From Tateyamaria sp947503385 (GTDB taxonomy: Bacteria; Pseudomonadota; Alphaproteobacteria; Rhodobacterales; Rhodobacteraceae), in contig NZ_JBNFZM010000002.1 in the NCBI RefSeq assembly GCF_051195235.1, forward strand, positions 372,001 through 436,000: a DNA stretch of 64,000 nt, written 5' to 3'. The stretch's first letter is position 1; every line of letters starts with the position of its first letter. The position numbers and the translations under genes were made by a program. The notes under the pieces were generated by a model. The model saw only the letters and a list, made by a program, of their open reading frames with translations, was not told the DNA's origin and did not search any database. Positions 44,358 to 52,573 of this stretch are shown piece after piece.

Positions 44358-44648
44358 TCAGTCGTAGCTGCACCCTTTGGTGCCAACAGGACAACTGTCC
44401 CGGCGCACAGCACGGATACGTTTGACGTGGCGCTTTTTCGCGACCCCGTGGGCCATGACCTGCTGATAGGTGTGCGCCTGATTTGGCACGCCGCAGCAGA
44501 TTGTCCCGTCCATCGTCACCGGCTGCATACCCGCAGGGCAGTAGTTGGCGTGGCTTTTGTAGGCGTAGATTTTGGGGCCGGAATGACCGTCCGCAAGGAC
44601 CGGAGTGGCCATCAACAGGGCCAGAGCTGTTGCACTGATAAAACGCAT
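44358..44648 (-). CDS. small secreted cysteine-containing protein
   Basis: This 96-residue protein has a signal peptide (MRFISATALALLMATPVLA, cleavage before DG). The mature part has five cysteines (ANYCPAGMQ, TICCGVPN, DSCPVGTKGCSYD). It also has a very basic patch (VAKKRHVKRIRAVRRD). The start at 44648 follows GAGGGA. I recognise no family. A disulfide-stabilised periplasmic or secreted protein is likely. Confidence 0.7.
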   Translation of the reverse strand: MRFISATALALLMATPVLADGHSGPKIYAYKSHANYCPAGMQPVTMDGTICCGVPNQAHTYQQVMAHGVAKKRHVKRIRAVRRDSCPVGTKGCSYD

Positions 44649-44824
44649 ATTTTCCCTCGTTCGGTGGCTGGACCACGACATCTATGGTTGTGCGCCAAGT
44701 GTGCAGAGCCACGGGCGCTCTGTCCAGAAATTTTGTTAACCATGGCCTGCGGGCGCATCGTTAACCTTGTTCTGGCGGTTTTGTGTTTAGGCTGGAAACA
44801 GTTTTCGCCTTAATCTGGTGTCCC

Positions 44825-45061
44825 ATGACCGAACTGCTCCGCCTCTTGTCCCTGTTTTACGCCTGCGATGTCGCGGCGGAAACGCGGTTTCCCACGCCGT
44901 CCGAATGGCAGCGCTGCATGGGGCACTACCATGCGGTCAAAGCGCACTTTGCCGAGGATCTGAGCGGCCCCGCCGCGCAGATTGAAGGGTATCGGCGCTG
45001 GAAGGCGTGGGAAGATGCGAACGCCGAATTGGTGGCCGAGTTGCGCGCGCGGGTTCGTTAA
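44825..45061 (+). CDS. hypothetical 78-residue protein
   Basis: The protein MTELLRLLSLFYACDVAAET continues with FPTPSEWQRCMGHYHAVKAHF and ends ELVAELRARVR. It has no membrane segment, is helical and has two cysteines. It lacks a strong ribosome site. It converges on the DksA-like gene with a four-base overlap. I recognise no family. Confidence 0.55.
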   Translation: MTELLRLLSLFYACDVAAETRFPTPSEWQRCMGHYHAVKAHFAEDLSGPAAQIEGYRRWKAWEDANAELVAELRARVR

Positions 45062-45378
45062 CCGCGCGTACAGTCCAGACAGCGCGGTATGGTGAGGTCA
45101 GCAGCAAGACGTTTGGCCTCCACCTGCTCTCCGCAATCGGTGCAATAGCCGTAATTCCCATCATCCATGCGTTGGAGAGTGGCGTGAATACGCTCCCGTT
45201 CCGCCTGCCGTATCCGGGCCTGCGCCTGCGCCATCGCCTGATTTTGCAGCGCATCCATGCGAGACAGACGCCCGACGGCCTGTTGATCAAGCTCCACAGT
45301 CGCTTGCGCGTCCCGGCCCGCCGCGTCTTCGGCATCGAGGGCGGTCAGGCGGTCGAGGAGGGCTTGGCGGGGGTCCAT
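45058..45378 (-). CDS. DksA/TraR-family zinc-finger protein
   Basis: This 106-residue protein has an N-terminal coiled-coil (DRLTALDAEDAAGRDAQ, MAQAQARIRQAERERIHATLQRM) and a C-terminal C4 finger (YCTDCGEQVEAKRLAADLTIPRCLDC). The arrangement is a short DksA/YbiI-like protein acting in the RNA-polymerase secondary channel. The start MDPRQALLD at 45378 is the first good ATG, although no clear ribosome site precedes it. Whether it takes part in the stringent response is unknown. Confidence 0.85.
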   Translation of the reverse strand: MDPRQALLDRLTALDAEDAAGRDAQATVELDQQAVGRLSRMDALQNQAMAQAQARIRQAERERIHATLQRMDDGNYGYCTDCGEQVEAKRLAADLTIPRCLDCTRG

Positions 45379-45669
45379 GATTGGGCGAGGGTAGAAGGCG
45401 TCTTGGCTCTTGTGCAAGGCGCGCCTGTCACATGATTCATAGCCGCGACAGCGCCGGTTCACGGGCTGAGCCCCGGGGCATGTTTGAGCAGCGCGCGGAA
45501 CTGTTCCAACAAACCGCTGCAACTTGAAGCAAAGGCTGCCAACGTTTCGGAAGCTACGACTCTGATTTACCGAGGCCCTGGACGCGGCTGTTCAGTATCT
45601 GGCCCTCTACGAGTTGGTACGTTCGGAGAAGGCGGCGGTGGAGGCGGCTCTCTATCACTGGAAGGCATT
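45379..45669. other. 291-bp region with a possible gene remnant
   Basis: No intact gene is seen. From 45566 a + frame lacking a start codon reads EALDAAVQYLALYELVRSEK and then AAVEAALYHWKAFYA, which looks protein-like but begins after a TGA. It runs into the tail of the minus-strand membrane gene. This could be the decayed end of a former gene. Base composition becomes AT-rich beyond this point. Confidence 0.35.
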
Positions 45670-46170
45670 TTACGCTGACCCAATCAGGCTAATCCACGCA
45701 GGAATTTGGAACAGCCCCACAAAAAAGGCAAGCGTCAAGTAAACTGAGTTTCTTTTGATTACGGCTTCGTTTGTAGAAAAGTTGCATTTCAGCACTTCGG
45801 TCAACTCGTTTTCTATAATGGTAGTTAAATCATCTTCTTTTGACCGATGTTTCTGGGCATACAAAATGTAGTCGGCATTCAAATCAAATTGCACCTCGGA
45901 TCGCCCAGATACAACAACCGCGGACAGAACAATAGATAGGGTCACAAAAAGAACGACCACTATAGCCTCAGCTTTGAAACTAAACAGATAATTTGCATCT
46001 ATCAAAACAGTTGAGTTTGCGCTTAAGGCAATCGAAGAGAAAAACGTGGCAACGAGTCCAGTTAATGTTGCGGCAAACGACGCCTGATTTCTTATTGCGC
46101 GTAGGTCCTCTTTTTGGCTGCGCACTTGATTATAAGATAGTTCGAACGCACGCTTTGATAATTCACTCAC
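45670..46170 (-). CDS. AT-rich multi-pass membrane protein, likely acquired
   Basis: This 166-residue protein has an N-terminal helix (MSELSKRAFELSYNQVRSQK), two closely spaced membrane segments (ATLTGLVATFFSSIAL, AIVVVLFVTLSIVLSAVVV), a cytosolic stretch with DLTTIIENELTEVLK, and a final membrane segment (VYLTLAFFVGLFQIPAW). The layout is reminiscent of 2TM effector-like (SLATT-type) proteins of conflict systems, which is only an impression. GC content is far below the neighbours (21 of 60 bases at 45721-45780). It ends up four bases from thyX. Function unknown. Confidence 0.6.
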   Translation of the reverse strand: MSELSKRAFELSYNQVRSQKEDLRAIRNQASFAATLTGLVATFFSSIALSANSTVLIDANYLFSFKAEAIVVVLFVTLSIVLSAVVVSGRSEVQFDLNADYILYAQKHRSKEDDLTTIIENELTEVLKCNFSTNEAVIKRNSVYLTLAFFVGLFQIPAWISLIGSA

Positions 46171-46174
46171 CCAA

Positions 46175-47080
46175 TCACTCCAAAACAGCCAAAAATTCCC
46201 GCCACTCCCCTTTACTCATCCCTGAGTTTTCCTGCGTGACTTTTTCACCTTTCAGCATCCGCTGGATGCACGTAATGGCTGTACCCGACAAATTGGCCCC
46301 GCCCATCCGGTAATCCTCGAACGCCTTATACGCCGCGGGGACCCAATCCTTGACCACCTCACAGATCGCGTCCGCATAGACGCGTATCTCATACTGCGCG
46401 TGGGCGTCCGCGCGCAGGCGCAAAAAGTGGAACAGGTTGTGCAGGTCTACTTTCCAGTACCATTGGGTGTAGATGTTGGCGGGCAGGTTCATGCGGGCAA
46501 GCTCGCGCGCGAGGCCCTGTTGGCCGTCTTGGGAAATCATCTCTTCGTAATGGTCGTAGGACCGCATGGCGTCATCGCGCAGGTAGCGCAGGACGCGCTC
46601 GGCCTCTTCCCCACTCAGCGCCTCGCCGCGCCCCTGATTGTTGACCACGGACTGAGCCGCCAGTGCGTCGGGTTCGGGGATGTAGAATTCGCGGTCGAGG
46701 ATCGAATAGCGGGCGGAGTATTCGTTGACGTTGGCGGTGCGGTGGCGGATCCATTGGCGGGCGACAAAGACGGGCAGTTTGACGTGCAGCTTGATCTCGC
46801 ACATCTCGAACGGGGTCGAGTGCCAGTGCCGCATGAGGTAGCGGATCAGCCCTTCGTCATTCTGCACCGATTTGGTGCCCCGGCCATAGCTGACCCGCGC
46901 CGCCTGACAGATAGCGGAATCGTCTCCCATATAGTCGATGACCCGGACAAATCCGTGATCGAGCACATCCATAGCCTTGTAAAGATGCGCCTCTATCCCC
47001 GGCACGGTCGCGCGGAGTGTTTGGGTGGGCGCGCTGCGGAGCTCGTCCACTTCGGCTTGCTGGTCGGGGGAAAGCGGCAT
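46175..47080 (-). CDS. thyX: FAD-dependent thymidylate synthase
   Basis: This 301-residue enzyme makes dTMP from dUMP using methylene-tetrahydrofolate and FAD. It has the ThyX signature RHRTANVNEYSARY in canonical form, and HWHSTPFEMCEIKLHVKLPVFVARQWIRH directly before it. The C-terminal NLFHFLRLRADAHAQYEIR completes the active-site set. The N-terminus (about 40 extra residues) fits alphaproteobacterial ThyX. An AT-rich gene follows. Confidence 0.96.
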   Translation of the reverse strand: MPLSPDQQAEVDELRSAPTQTLRATVPGIEAHLYKAMDVLDHGFVRVIDYMGDDSAICQAARVSYGRGTKSVQNDEGLIRYLMRHWHSTPFEMCEIKLHVKLPVFVARQWIRHRTANVNEYSARYSILDREFYIPEPDALAAQSVVNNQGRGEALSGEEAERVLRYLRDDAMRSYDHYEEMISQDGQQGLARELARMNLPANIYTQWYWKVDLHNLFHFLRLRADAHAQYEIRVYADAICEVVKDWVPAAYKAFEDYRMGGANLSGTAITCIQRMLKGEKVTQENSGMSKGEWREFLAVLE

Positions 47081-47277
47081 GGCGCACCTCGTTTATCCAC
47101 AGAATCTGTCAGACCCTCACTGTATCTCGTGGCTGCGGCTATGAGAACCACTAGATAGGGGGTGTTTTTTGGCAACGGGTGGGCGGTGCCAGCGCAGCGC
47201 TACGTTGACTTTTGCGTGTAAGTGACTGACTCTGCGACCAAAGAGGCAGAACATAGAACCGCAAAGGTTTGACAGGT

Positions 47278-48267
47278 ATGAAACGAATAGCAGCAGTTTG
47301 CGTGCTCGCCATCGGCGTTGCGTCATGTGGTGATGGCAATCCCTTTACAGATACGGACACAGGTACAGGTGGCGGAACGGGCACGCCCACGCCGGCATCT
47401 GGCGTGCCGGAGAACATCCTTGGCGATCTGGAATCGATTTCGTTCAACGCCGCAGACAACACTTTGACGGTGACGGGACTGACGCAGGACGGCGTGCCGC
47501 TGGTCAACGATTACCGCGCGATTGCAACGACCTTTGCGCCGGGATTTGTGACCTTCACCGGGCAAAACGACCCGCTGGGGCGTCATGCGACGGCCTTTGT
47601 CGCCAGCCGCGATGGGCTGCAGGCGGGTGTCGTGATGACGGGACCGCAGTTCAACAAGTTCTTTGGCGGCACGTTCTTTGAGCGGACGGGTGGCTATACC
47701 GCGCCAGTGGCGCCGGAATCGCGGTTTGACGTGACCTATGTGGGCAATTACGCGGCGGGGCTGAATGGTGCCGGGCCGCGGACCGACCTGTTTCCCGTGA
47801 CCGGCGGTGTTGATCCGGATGTGAACGGACCGGAACAGACTGCATTCATCCGCGGGCTGATGTTCGTGAACGTCGACCTGAACGACATGTCCGTCGAAGG
47901 TGAGATTTACGACCGTACGGCTGTCTTGCAAAGCCCGACAAATCCGAACGCCGCAGTCTTTGGCGACCTGCCCGACCTTGTGCTGGTCGATGGCGCGTTG
48001 ACAGGCGACGGCACGTTCAGTGGCAACATCGAGATCGACGCAACGGATGTCACCAACCCCGGCACTCCGTCTGATCCGGTTGGCGTTGATATCGGCGACT
48101 TTGCCGGTGTGATCGGCGGCACGGACGGCGGGTCGATCGTGGGTGGCACACGGATCGAGGAGTTTACCGACGAACTCGACAGCGAGATCGAATTTGGTGT
48201 CTTTGTTCTGGATATCTGTACCACCGCCAGCACTGACCCGATCTGTGTGAACGCACTGCAACCCTGA
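47278..48267 (+). CDS. predicted Slam-dependent surface lipoprotein
   Basis: This 329-residue protein has a lipoprotein signal (MKRIAAVCVLAIGVASC, lipidated Cys17) and a Gly/Thr/Asp linker. The body is rich in beta strands and ends with repeated G-x-F-x-G turns (DGTFSGNIEI, GDFAGVIGGTDGGSIVGGT, EIEFGVFVLDICT). This is the C-terminal small-barrel style of TbpB-like and other Slam substrates. The gene lies 20 bp before a Slam/DUF560 gene, which is the main reason for the call. Ligand unknown; haem, metal or host-derived binding are guesses. Confidence 0.65.
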   Translation: MKRIAAVCVLAIGVASCGDGNPFTDTDTGTGGGTGTPTPASGVPENILGDLESISFNAADNTLTVTGLTQDGVPLVNDYRAIATTFAPGFVTFTGQNDPLGRHATAFVASRDGLQAGVVMTGPQFNKFFGGTFFERTGGYTAPVAPESRFDVTYVGNYAAGLNGAGPRTDLFPVTGGVDPDVNGPEQTAFIRGLMFVNVDLNDMSVEGEIYDRTAVLQSPTNPNAAVFGDLPDLVLVDGALTGDGTFSGNIEIDATDVTNPGTPSDPVGVDIGDFAGVIGGTDGGSIVGGTRIEEFTDELDSEIEFGVFVLDICTTASTDPICVNALQP

Positions 48268-48287
48268 GCCTTGGGGCGGAGCGTGGC

Positions 48288-49724
48288 ATGAAACGCGCGC
48301 TGCGCGCAGCCCTACTGGTGCTTGGTGGCGGGTCTGTCGCTCTGGCGCAGGCTGCGGATGTCCCGTCGTCCCCACCACAGGCGGCACGCGCCGCCCCTGC
48401 GCAGACCCCTGAACAAGACAGCGGCACACTCACTCTGGACGAGGCGCGCCTGCTGGCGCGCCAAGCGCTTTATGCGGGCCGGTTCGAAGTGGCCCGACAA
48501 CTTGCCATGGGCTTGCTCAAGGCTGATGCCGAAGACCCTTACGCCTATGGCGTACTCGCCGCTGCGCACAGCCGGCTAAACGATCCCAAACTTGCACGCG
48601 CCGCCGCGCGCCTGTCCTACAAATACTCCGACACCCCCGCCCAGAAGTTCGGTGCCGCCCGCACAGCGGCCAGCGTGGCCTTGCAGCATGAACGCCCGAC
48701 ACTCAGTCAGGCGTGGTTGCGCATTGCCGCCACGCATACCGAAACGGACAAGCAGGAGGCAGAGCTAAAGCGTGACTATGCCCGCGCCCGCGCCGCCAAC
48801 CCGCTGTCATTCAACATCAGCCTTGGTGTTGCCCCGTCCGATAACGTGAACTCCGGTACCGACAACGTGCTGGAGGTGATCAACGGCGTGCCGACCCTTG
48901 GACGCTTTGGCAGTGCGACCCGCGCGCTGTCGGGGGTCGTGACCACATTTGACACAAGGCTGCGCTACAGGCTGCGCCGCGACGCCAACAGCGTCACCCA
49001 CGCGAACGCGCGCCTCTATATTCGGCGCGTAGAGCTGTCCGAGAGCGCCGAGGCCGACGCACCAGGGGTCAATGGCAGCCTCTTTTCCTCTACCTTTGCC
49101 GAGGTGGGGGTGAACCACCGCTTTGCGCTGGGGGCCAAAGGCAACAGCGCTTCGGTGGGTTTTGCACTTGGGGCGAGTTGGTCCGGGGGCGAGCGGTCTT
49201 ATGACTTCGCGAAACTGGAGTTGGGGCGCAGCCTGCGGTTGGGCGATGCCAACGGTCTGAGCTTTTCGGCGGTGGCCGAGACGCGCAAATCGGACATAAG
49301 CGCCACGCGCGACAGTGATGTCCTGACCCTGTCGGGCACCTTTCAACACAAACGCGGCAACGGTGACCGGGTGTCACTGGGTCTGACGGTGCAGGATGTG
49401 TCTGGCGCATTCGTCAATGCAGATTACCAGACCACCAGCGCGCGGCTGGCCTATACGTTTGGCAAAGCGCTGGGACCGGCGACGGTCACCGCAGGCATGA
49501 CGGTCGGTCTGACCGATTACGACACCTACACGCTCTACAGCCCGGTTGCGGGCGGGCGCGAGGATGTCTCTTACTACGGTGATGTGTCGCTCTTTTTCAA
49601 AGACTATGACTATGCCGGGTTTGCCCCCACGGTGCGGGTGCGCAGCGGGCGGCGCACCTCCAACGTCAACCGGTTCGAGATCAGCGAAACGACCGTGACC
49701 CTTGGTTTGCAATCAAAGTTCTGA
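48288..49724 (+). CDS. Slam-like outer-membrane lipoprotein translocator (DUF560)
   Basis: This 478-residue protein has a signal peptide (about 1-22), an N-terminal TPR region (about 45-165: LARQALYAGRFEVARQLAMGLL, LAAAHSRLNDPKLARAAARL) and a C-terminal beta barrel (about 170-478). The barrel is made of alternating amphipathic strands ending DYAGFAPTVRVRSGRRTSNVNRF and a terminal aromatic F. This is the arrangement of Neisseria Slam, the type XI secretion translocon that moves lipoproteins to the cell surface. The lipoprotein gene immediately upstream is its presumed cargo. Confidence 0.82.
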   Translation: MKRALRAALLVLGGGSVALAQAADVPSSPPQAARAAPAQTPEQDSGTLTLDEARLLARQALYAGRFEVARQLAMGLLKADAEDPYAYGVLAAAHSRLNDPKLARAAARLSYKYSDTPAQKFGAARTAASVALQHERPTLSQAWLRIAATHTETDKQEAELKRDYARARAANPLSFNISLGVAPSDNVNSGTDNVLEVINGVPTLGRFGSATRALSGVVTTFDTRLRYRLRRDANSVTHANARLYIRRVELSESAEADAPGVNGSLFSSTFAEVGVNHRFALGAKGNSASVGFALGASWSGGERSYDFAKLELGRSLRLGDANGLSFSAVAETRKSDISATRDSDVLTLSGTFQHKRGNGDRVSLGLTVQDVSGAFVNADYQTTSARLAYTFGKALGPATVTAGMTVGLTDYDTYTLYSPVAGGREDVSYYGDVSLFFKDYDYAGFAPTVRVRSGRRTSNVNRFEISETTVTLGLQSKF

Positions 49725-49824
49725 GAGCCGCGCGCACTCGGCGCTGGCCCTGCGCGGGCACCATGCTAGTCTTTGACACGCGCCTCCGGTTGGGGGGCAC
49801 GACATGACTTGCAAGGAGCCCTTC

Positions 49825-50253
49825 ATGGCAACGACCTATCTGCACACGATGGTGCGCGTCCTCGATCTGGATGCATCCATCGCGTTCTATAAACTGCTGG
49901 GCTTGGAAGAGACCCGCCGCCACGACAGTGAAGGCGGGCGGTTCACGCTCGTGTTCATGACGCCGCCGGGGCAGGAAAACGCCCATGTGGAACTGACCTA
50001 TAACTGGGACGGCGATGATGGCTTGCCATCGGACAGCCGTCATTTCGGCCACCTCGCCTACCGCGTCGACAATATTTACGACATGTGCCAGCACCTGATG
50101 GACAATGGCGTGACGATCAACCGCCCGCCACGCGATGGGCACATGGCCTTTGTCCGGTCGCCCGACAACGTGTCGATCGAACTGCTCCAAGCTGGCGAAG
50201 ACTTGCCCCCGGCGGAGCCGTGGGCAAGCATGGAAAACACGGGCCATTGGTAA
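49825..50253 (+). CDS. gloA: lactoylglutathione lyase (glyoxalase I)
   Basis: This 142-residue VOC enzyme converts the methylglyoxal-glutathione hemithioacetal to S-lactoylglutathione. The family segments are YLHTMVRVLDLDASIAFYKLLGLEE (metal His), VELTYNWD (Glu), FGHLAYRVDNIY (His) and FVRSPDNVSIELLQ (Glu), so all four metal ligands are present. ATG at 49825 has AAGGAG at ideal distance; the earlier ATG at 49804 would place that site inside the gene. The next gene starts seven bases before its stop. Confidence 0.95.
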   Translation: MATTYLHTMVRVLDLDASIAFYKLLGLEETRRHDSEGGRFTLVFMTPPGQENAHVELTYNWDGDDGLPSDSRHFGHLAYRVDNIYDMCQHLMDNGVTINRPPRDGHMAFVRSPDNVSIELLQAGEDLPPAEPWASMENTGHW

Positions 50254-50948
50254 GAGCGCTTGCCCTTCTGGCGGCGCTCGGTTGGGCGGGACCTGCGTCG
50301 GCGTGCCGGTTGGCCCTGCTTTTGGCGCTGGACGTGTCATCGTCTGTCGACGCCCGCGAGGATGAATTGCAGCGTGGCGGCCTTGTCGCCGCGCTGACCG
50401 CGCCCGAAGTCGTCTCTGCCTTTTTGTCCAATGACGAACCCGTCGCGCTGGCCGTATTCGAATGGTCCGGGCGCTACAATCAGGAGGTTGTGCTGGATTG
50501 GCTGACCGTTGATGATCCCGGCGATCTGGTGCGTGCCGCTGAAACCGTGGCCGCCAGCACCCGCTCGCACAATGAATTTCCCACCGCCATGGGCTATGCG
50601 CTGGGATTTGCATCCGAGATGTTCGCGCGCGCGCCCGCCTGCCGCGCCCAGACCATCGACATGGCCGGAGACGGGCAGAACAACGAAGGGTTTGGCCCCA
50701 GAATCGCCTATCGCGAGTTTCCATTGCGCGACGTGACCGTGAACGGGCTGGTGGTGAATGCGGCTGAATTCACCTCGGAAAGCCAGTTGATCCGATACTA
50801 TGAGCGGCAGGTCCTCAAAGGTCCCACCGCGTTTCTCGAAGTGGCACAGGGGTTCGAGGATTACGAGCGCGCCATGCGCCGCAAGCTGGAACGCGAGGTC
50901 CTGCCTGCGCTGATTGGGCGGCTGGACACCGGGACCCGGGTGCAATGA
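50247..50948 (+). CDS. DUF1194 von Willebrand factor A-like secreted protein (first of a tandem pair)
   Basis: This protein of about 233 residues has a signal peptide (ALALLAALGWAGPASA) and the MIDAS-type metal site DVSSSVD near the N-terminus. VFEWSGRYNQEVVLDW, IDMAGDGQNNEG and VNGLVVNAAE follow. DUF1194 proteins are VWA-like and are found in Rhodobacterales with unknown partner. The frame has no ATG near the start; TTG at 50247 is the most likely start and overlaps gloA. The stop overlaps the next gene (ATGA). Confidence 0.8.
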   Translation: MVRALALLAALGWAGPASACRLALLLALDVSSSVDAREDELQRGGLVAALTAPEVVSAFLSNDEPVALAVFEWSGRYNQEVVLDWLTVDDPGDLVRAAETVAASTRSHNEFPTAMGYALGFASEMFARAPACRAQTIDMAGDGQNNEGFGPRIAYREFPLRDVTVNGLVVNAAEFTSESQLIRYYERQVLKGPTAFLEVAQGFEDYERAMRRKLEREVLPALIGRLDTGTRVQ

Positions 50949-51661
50949 AATTCGCGCTGGCCACTCTTCTGGCCCTGACGGTCAGTGCAGCAGAGGCAGG
51001 TTGCCGTCAGGCGCTGGCGCTGGGTCTGGATGTGTCAGGGTCGGTCGATGCGCGGGAATACAGGCTCCAGATCGACGGGTTGGCCGCAGCACTTGGTGCG
51101 CAACCGGTACATGACGCCCTGATGCAAATGCCGGGCACTCCGGTCGAACTGTTGATCTACGAATGGAGCGGGCCCGACAACCCCGCCGTGATCCTACCGT
51201 GGACCGCCATCACCAGCCCCACAGTTCTGGCCGCCGTGCAGGCGCAACTGCGCGCCACCGAACGCCGCACGGCGAGCCCCGGCACGGCGCTTGGCCTTGC
51301 CATGCGCGAGGGGCTGCGCCACCTGCAAGCCCGGCGCAATTGCTGGAAACGTACGCTGGATATCTCGGGCGACGGCAAGTCGAACCTCGGACCGCGCCCC
51401 CAGTTCGAGCGTGAGGCGTTCGCGACGACCGACATCGTGATCAACGCGCTTGTGATCGGTGCCGACAGCCCATCGATCGGTGATCTGAGGCAGGCGGAAG
51501 TGTCGGGGCTGAGCCGATATTTTCAGGCCGAAGTCATCTGGGGCGCAGGCAGCTTTGTCGAGACGGCGCTGGGGTTCGAGGACTACGCCGCCGCCATGGC
51601 GCGCAAGCTGGAACGCGAATTGGAAGCGGTGATTGTGGGCCGCGCGTCAGAGGAGCGGTAG
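50945..51661 (+). CDS. DUF1194 von Willebrand factor A-like secreted protein (second of a tandem pair)
   Basis: This 238-residue protein is a paralogue of the upstream gene: signal peptide (FALATLLALTVSAAEA), DVSGSVD MIDAS motif, LIYEWSGPDNPAVILPW, LDISGDGKSNLG and GAGSFVETALGFEDYAAAMARKLEREL. The two share most structural landmarks, including the closing GFEDY-x-x-AM-x-RKLERE. It overlaps the first by four bases and converges on the NicO gene with a 15-base overlap. Ligand unknown. Confidence 0.85.
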   Translation: MKFALATLLALTVSAAEAGCRQALALGLDVSGSVDAREYRLQIDGLAAALGAQPVHDALMQMPGTPVELLIYEWSGPDNPAVILPWTAITSPTVLAAVQAQLRATERRTASPGTALGLAMREGLRHLQARRNCWKRTLDISGDGKSNLGPRPQFEREAFATTDIVINALVIGADSPSIGDLRQAEVSGLSRYFQAEVIWGAGSFVETALGFEDYAAAMARKLERELEAVIVGRASEER

Positions 51662-52573
51662 GACCAGCGCCGTCGCCACCAGCGCAATCATTGCACCAGC
51701 CGCAATTTCCACCAGCGCCACAGCGCGCAAGGCCCCTGCCCCTTGCCAGTTGTCCAGCAGGCTTTGTCGCGCACCAACGGCGGCAATGGCCACCAAGACC
51801 GTCACGCTGGCGGTTCCCAACCCCATCACAAATGCGCCCGCCACACCCGCCCACGGGATGCCCAAGCCAAAACACAGGATCAGCAGGAACACCGCGCCCG
51901 TGCAGGGCCGGATCGCGATGGACCCGACAATGGCCACCGCGTCTTTCCAAGAGGTTATGTTTTCCACCTGTTGCGGCGTGGGCGCATGGGCATGGCCGCA
52001 GGTTTCGCAGGTGCCATCGCTGGCGTGGTCATGGTGGTGGTCATGGTGATGGTGATCGTGCGCATGGGCCTGTGCCCCACCGGTGCGCACCATGCGGCGC
52101 AGGCCGCGCACCAACAGCCACAGGCCCACCAGCGCAATGGCGATGTAGCTGGCCGGAGCCAGCACCACCTCGGCGGCATCGGTCATCTGCGCGCGGCTCC
52201 AGCCCAGCACCCATGCGCCGACGGCAACCAGCACCACAGCTGCCAGCGCTTGGGCCAGCGAGGACAGCAGCGCGAGACCCGACAGCCGCAACGCCGTCAC
52301 CCGAGCCGCAGCGCCATAGCCGCCGATGACCAGCTTGCCGTGACCCGGCCCCGCCGCATGGAAAAACCCGTAGGCCGCGCAGAGGCCCATCAGCCCAAAC
52401 CACGCACCCGGCTGGCCCGCCCGCACCGCGCGCAACCCTCCGGCCAGCGCGCGCTGTGCCTGTTCCTGTCCAGCGACGGCCCAGCGTGACACATCACCCA
52501 TGCCACCAAAGCCGAACAACCAGACCAAGAGGCCTGCCAGCACGGCGCCAACGCCGAATTTCAGGACGTGCAT
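51647..52573 (-). CDS. NicO-family nickel/cobalt transporter (RcnA-like)
   Basis: This 308-residue polytopic protein has the NicO motifs GFFHAAGPGHGKLVIGGYGAA (the HAxGPGHGK signature) and PCTGAVFLLILCFGLG near the C-terminus. A central loop is extremely His-rich (HAHDHHHHDHHHDH, then GTCETCGHAHAP), typical of efflux members that bind metal. It probably exports Ni2+/Co2+ (or transports another divalent metal) at the inner membrane. The start overlaps the DUF1007 gene by 13 bases, so the pair is one operon. Confidence 0.9.
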   Translation of the reverse strand: MHVLKFGVGAVLAGLLVWLFGFGGMGDVSRWAVAGQEQAQRALAGGLRAVRAGQPGAWFGLMGLCAAYGFFHAAGPGHGKLVIGGYGAAARVTALRLSGLALLSSLAQALAAVVLVAVGAWVLGWSRAQMTDAAEVVLAPASYIAIALVGLWLLVRGLRRMVRTGGAQAHAHDHHHHDHHHDHASDGTCETCGHAHAPTPQQVENITSWKDAVAIVGSIAIRPCTGAVFLLILCFGLGIPWAGVAGAFVMGLGTASVTVLVAIAAVGARQSLLDNWQGAGALRAVALVEIAAGAMIALVATALVLPLL

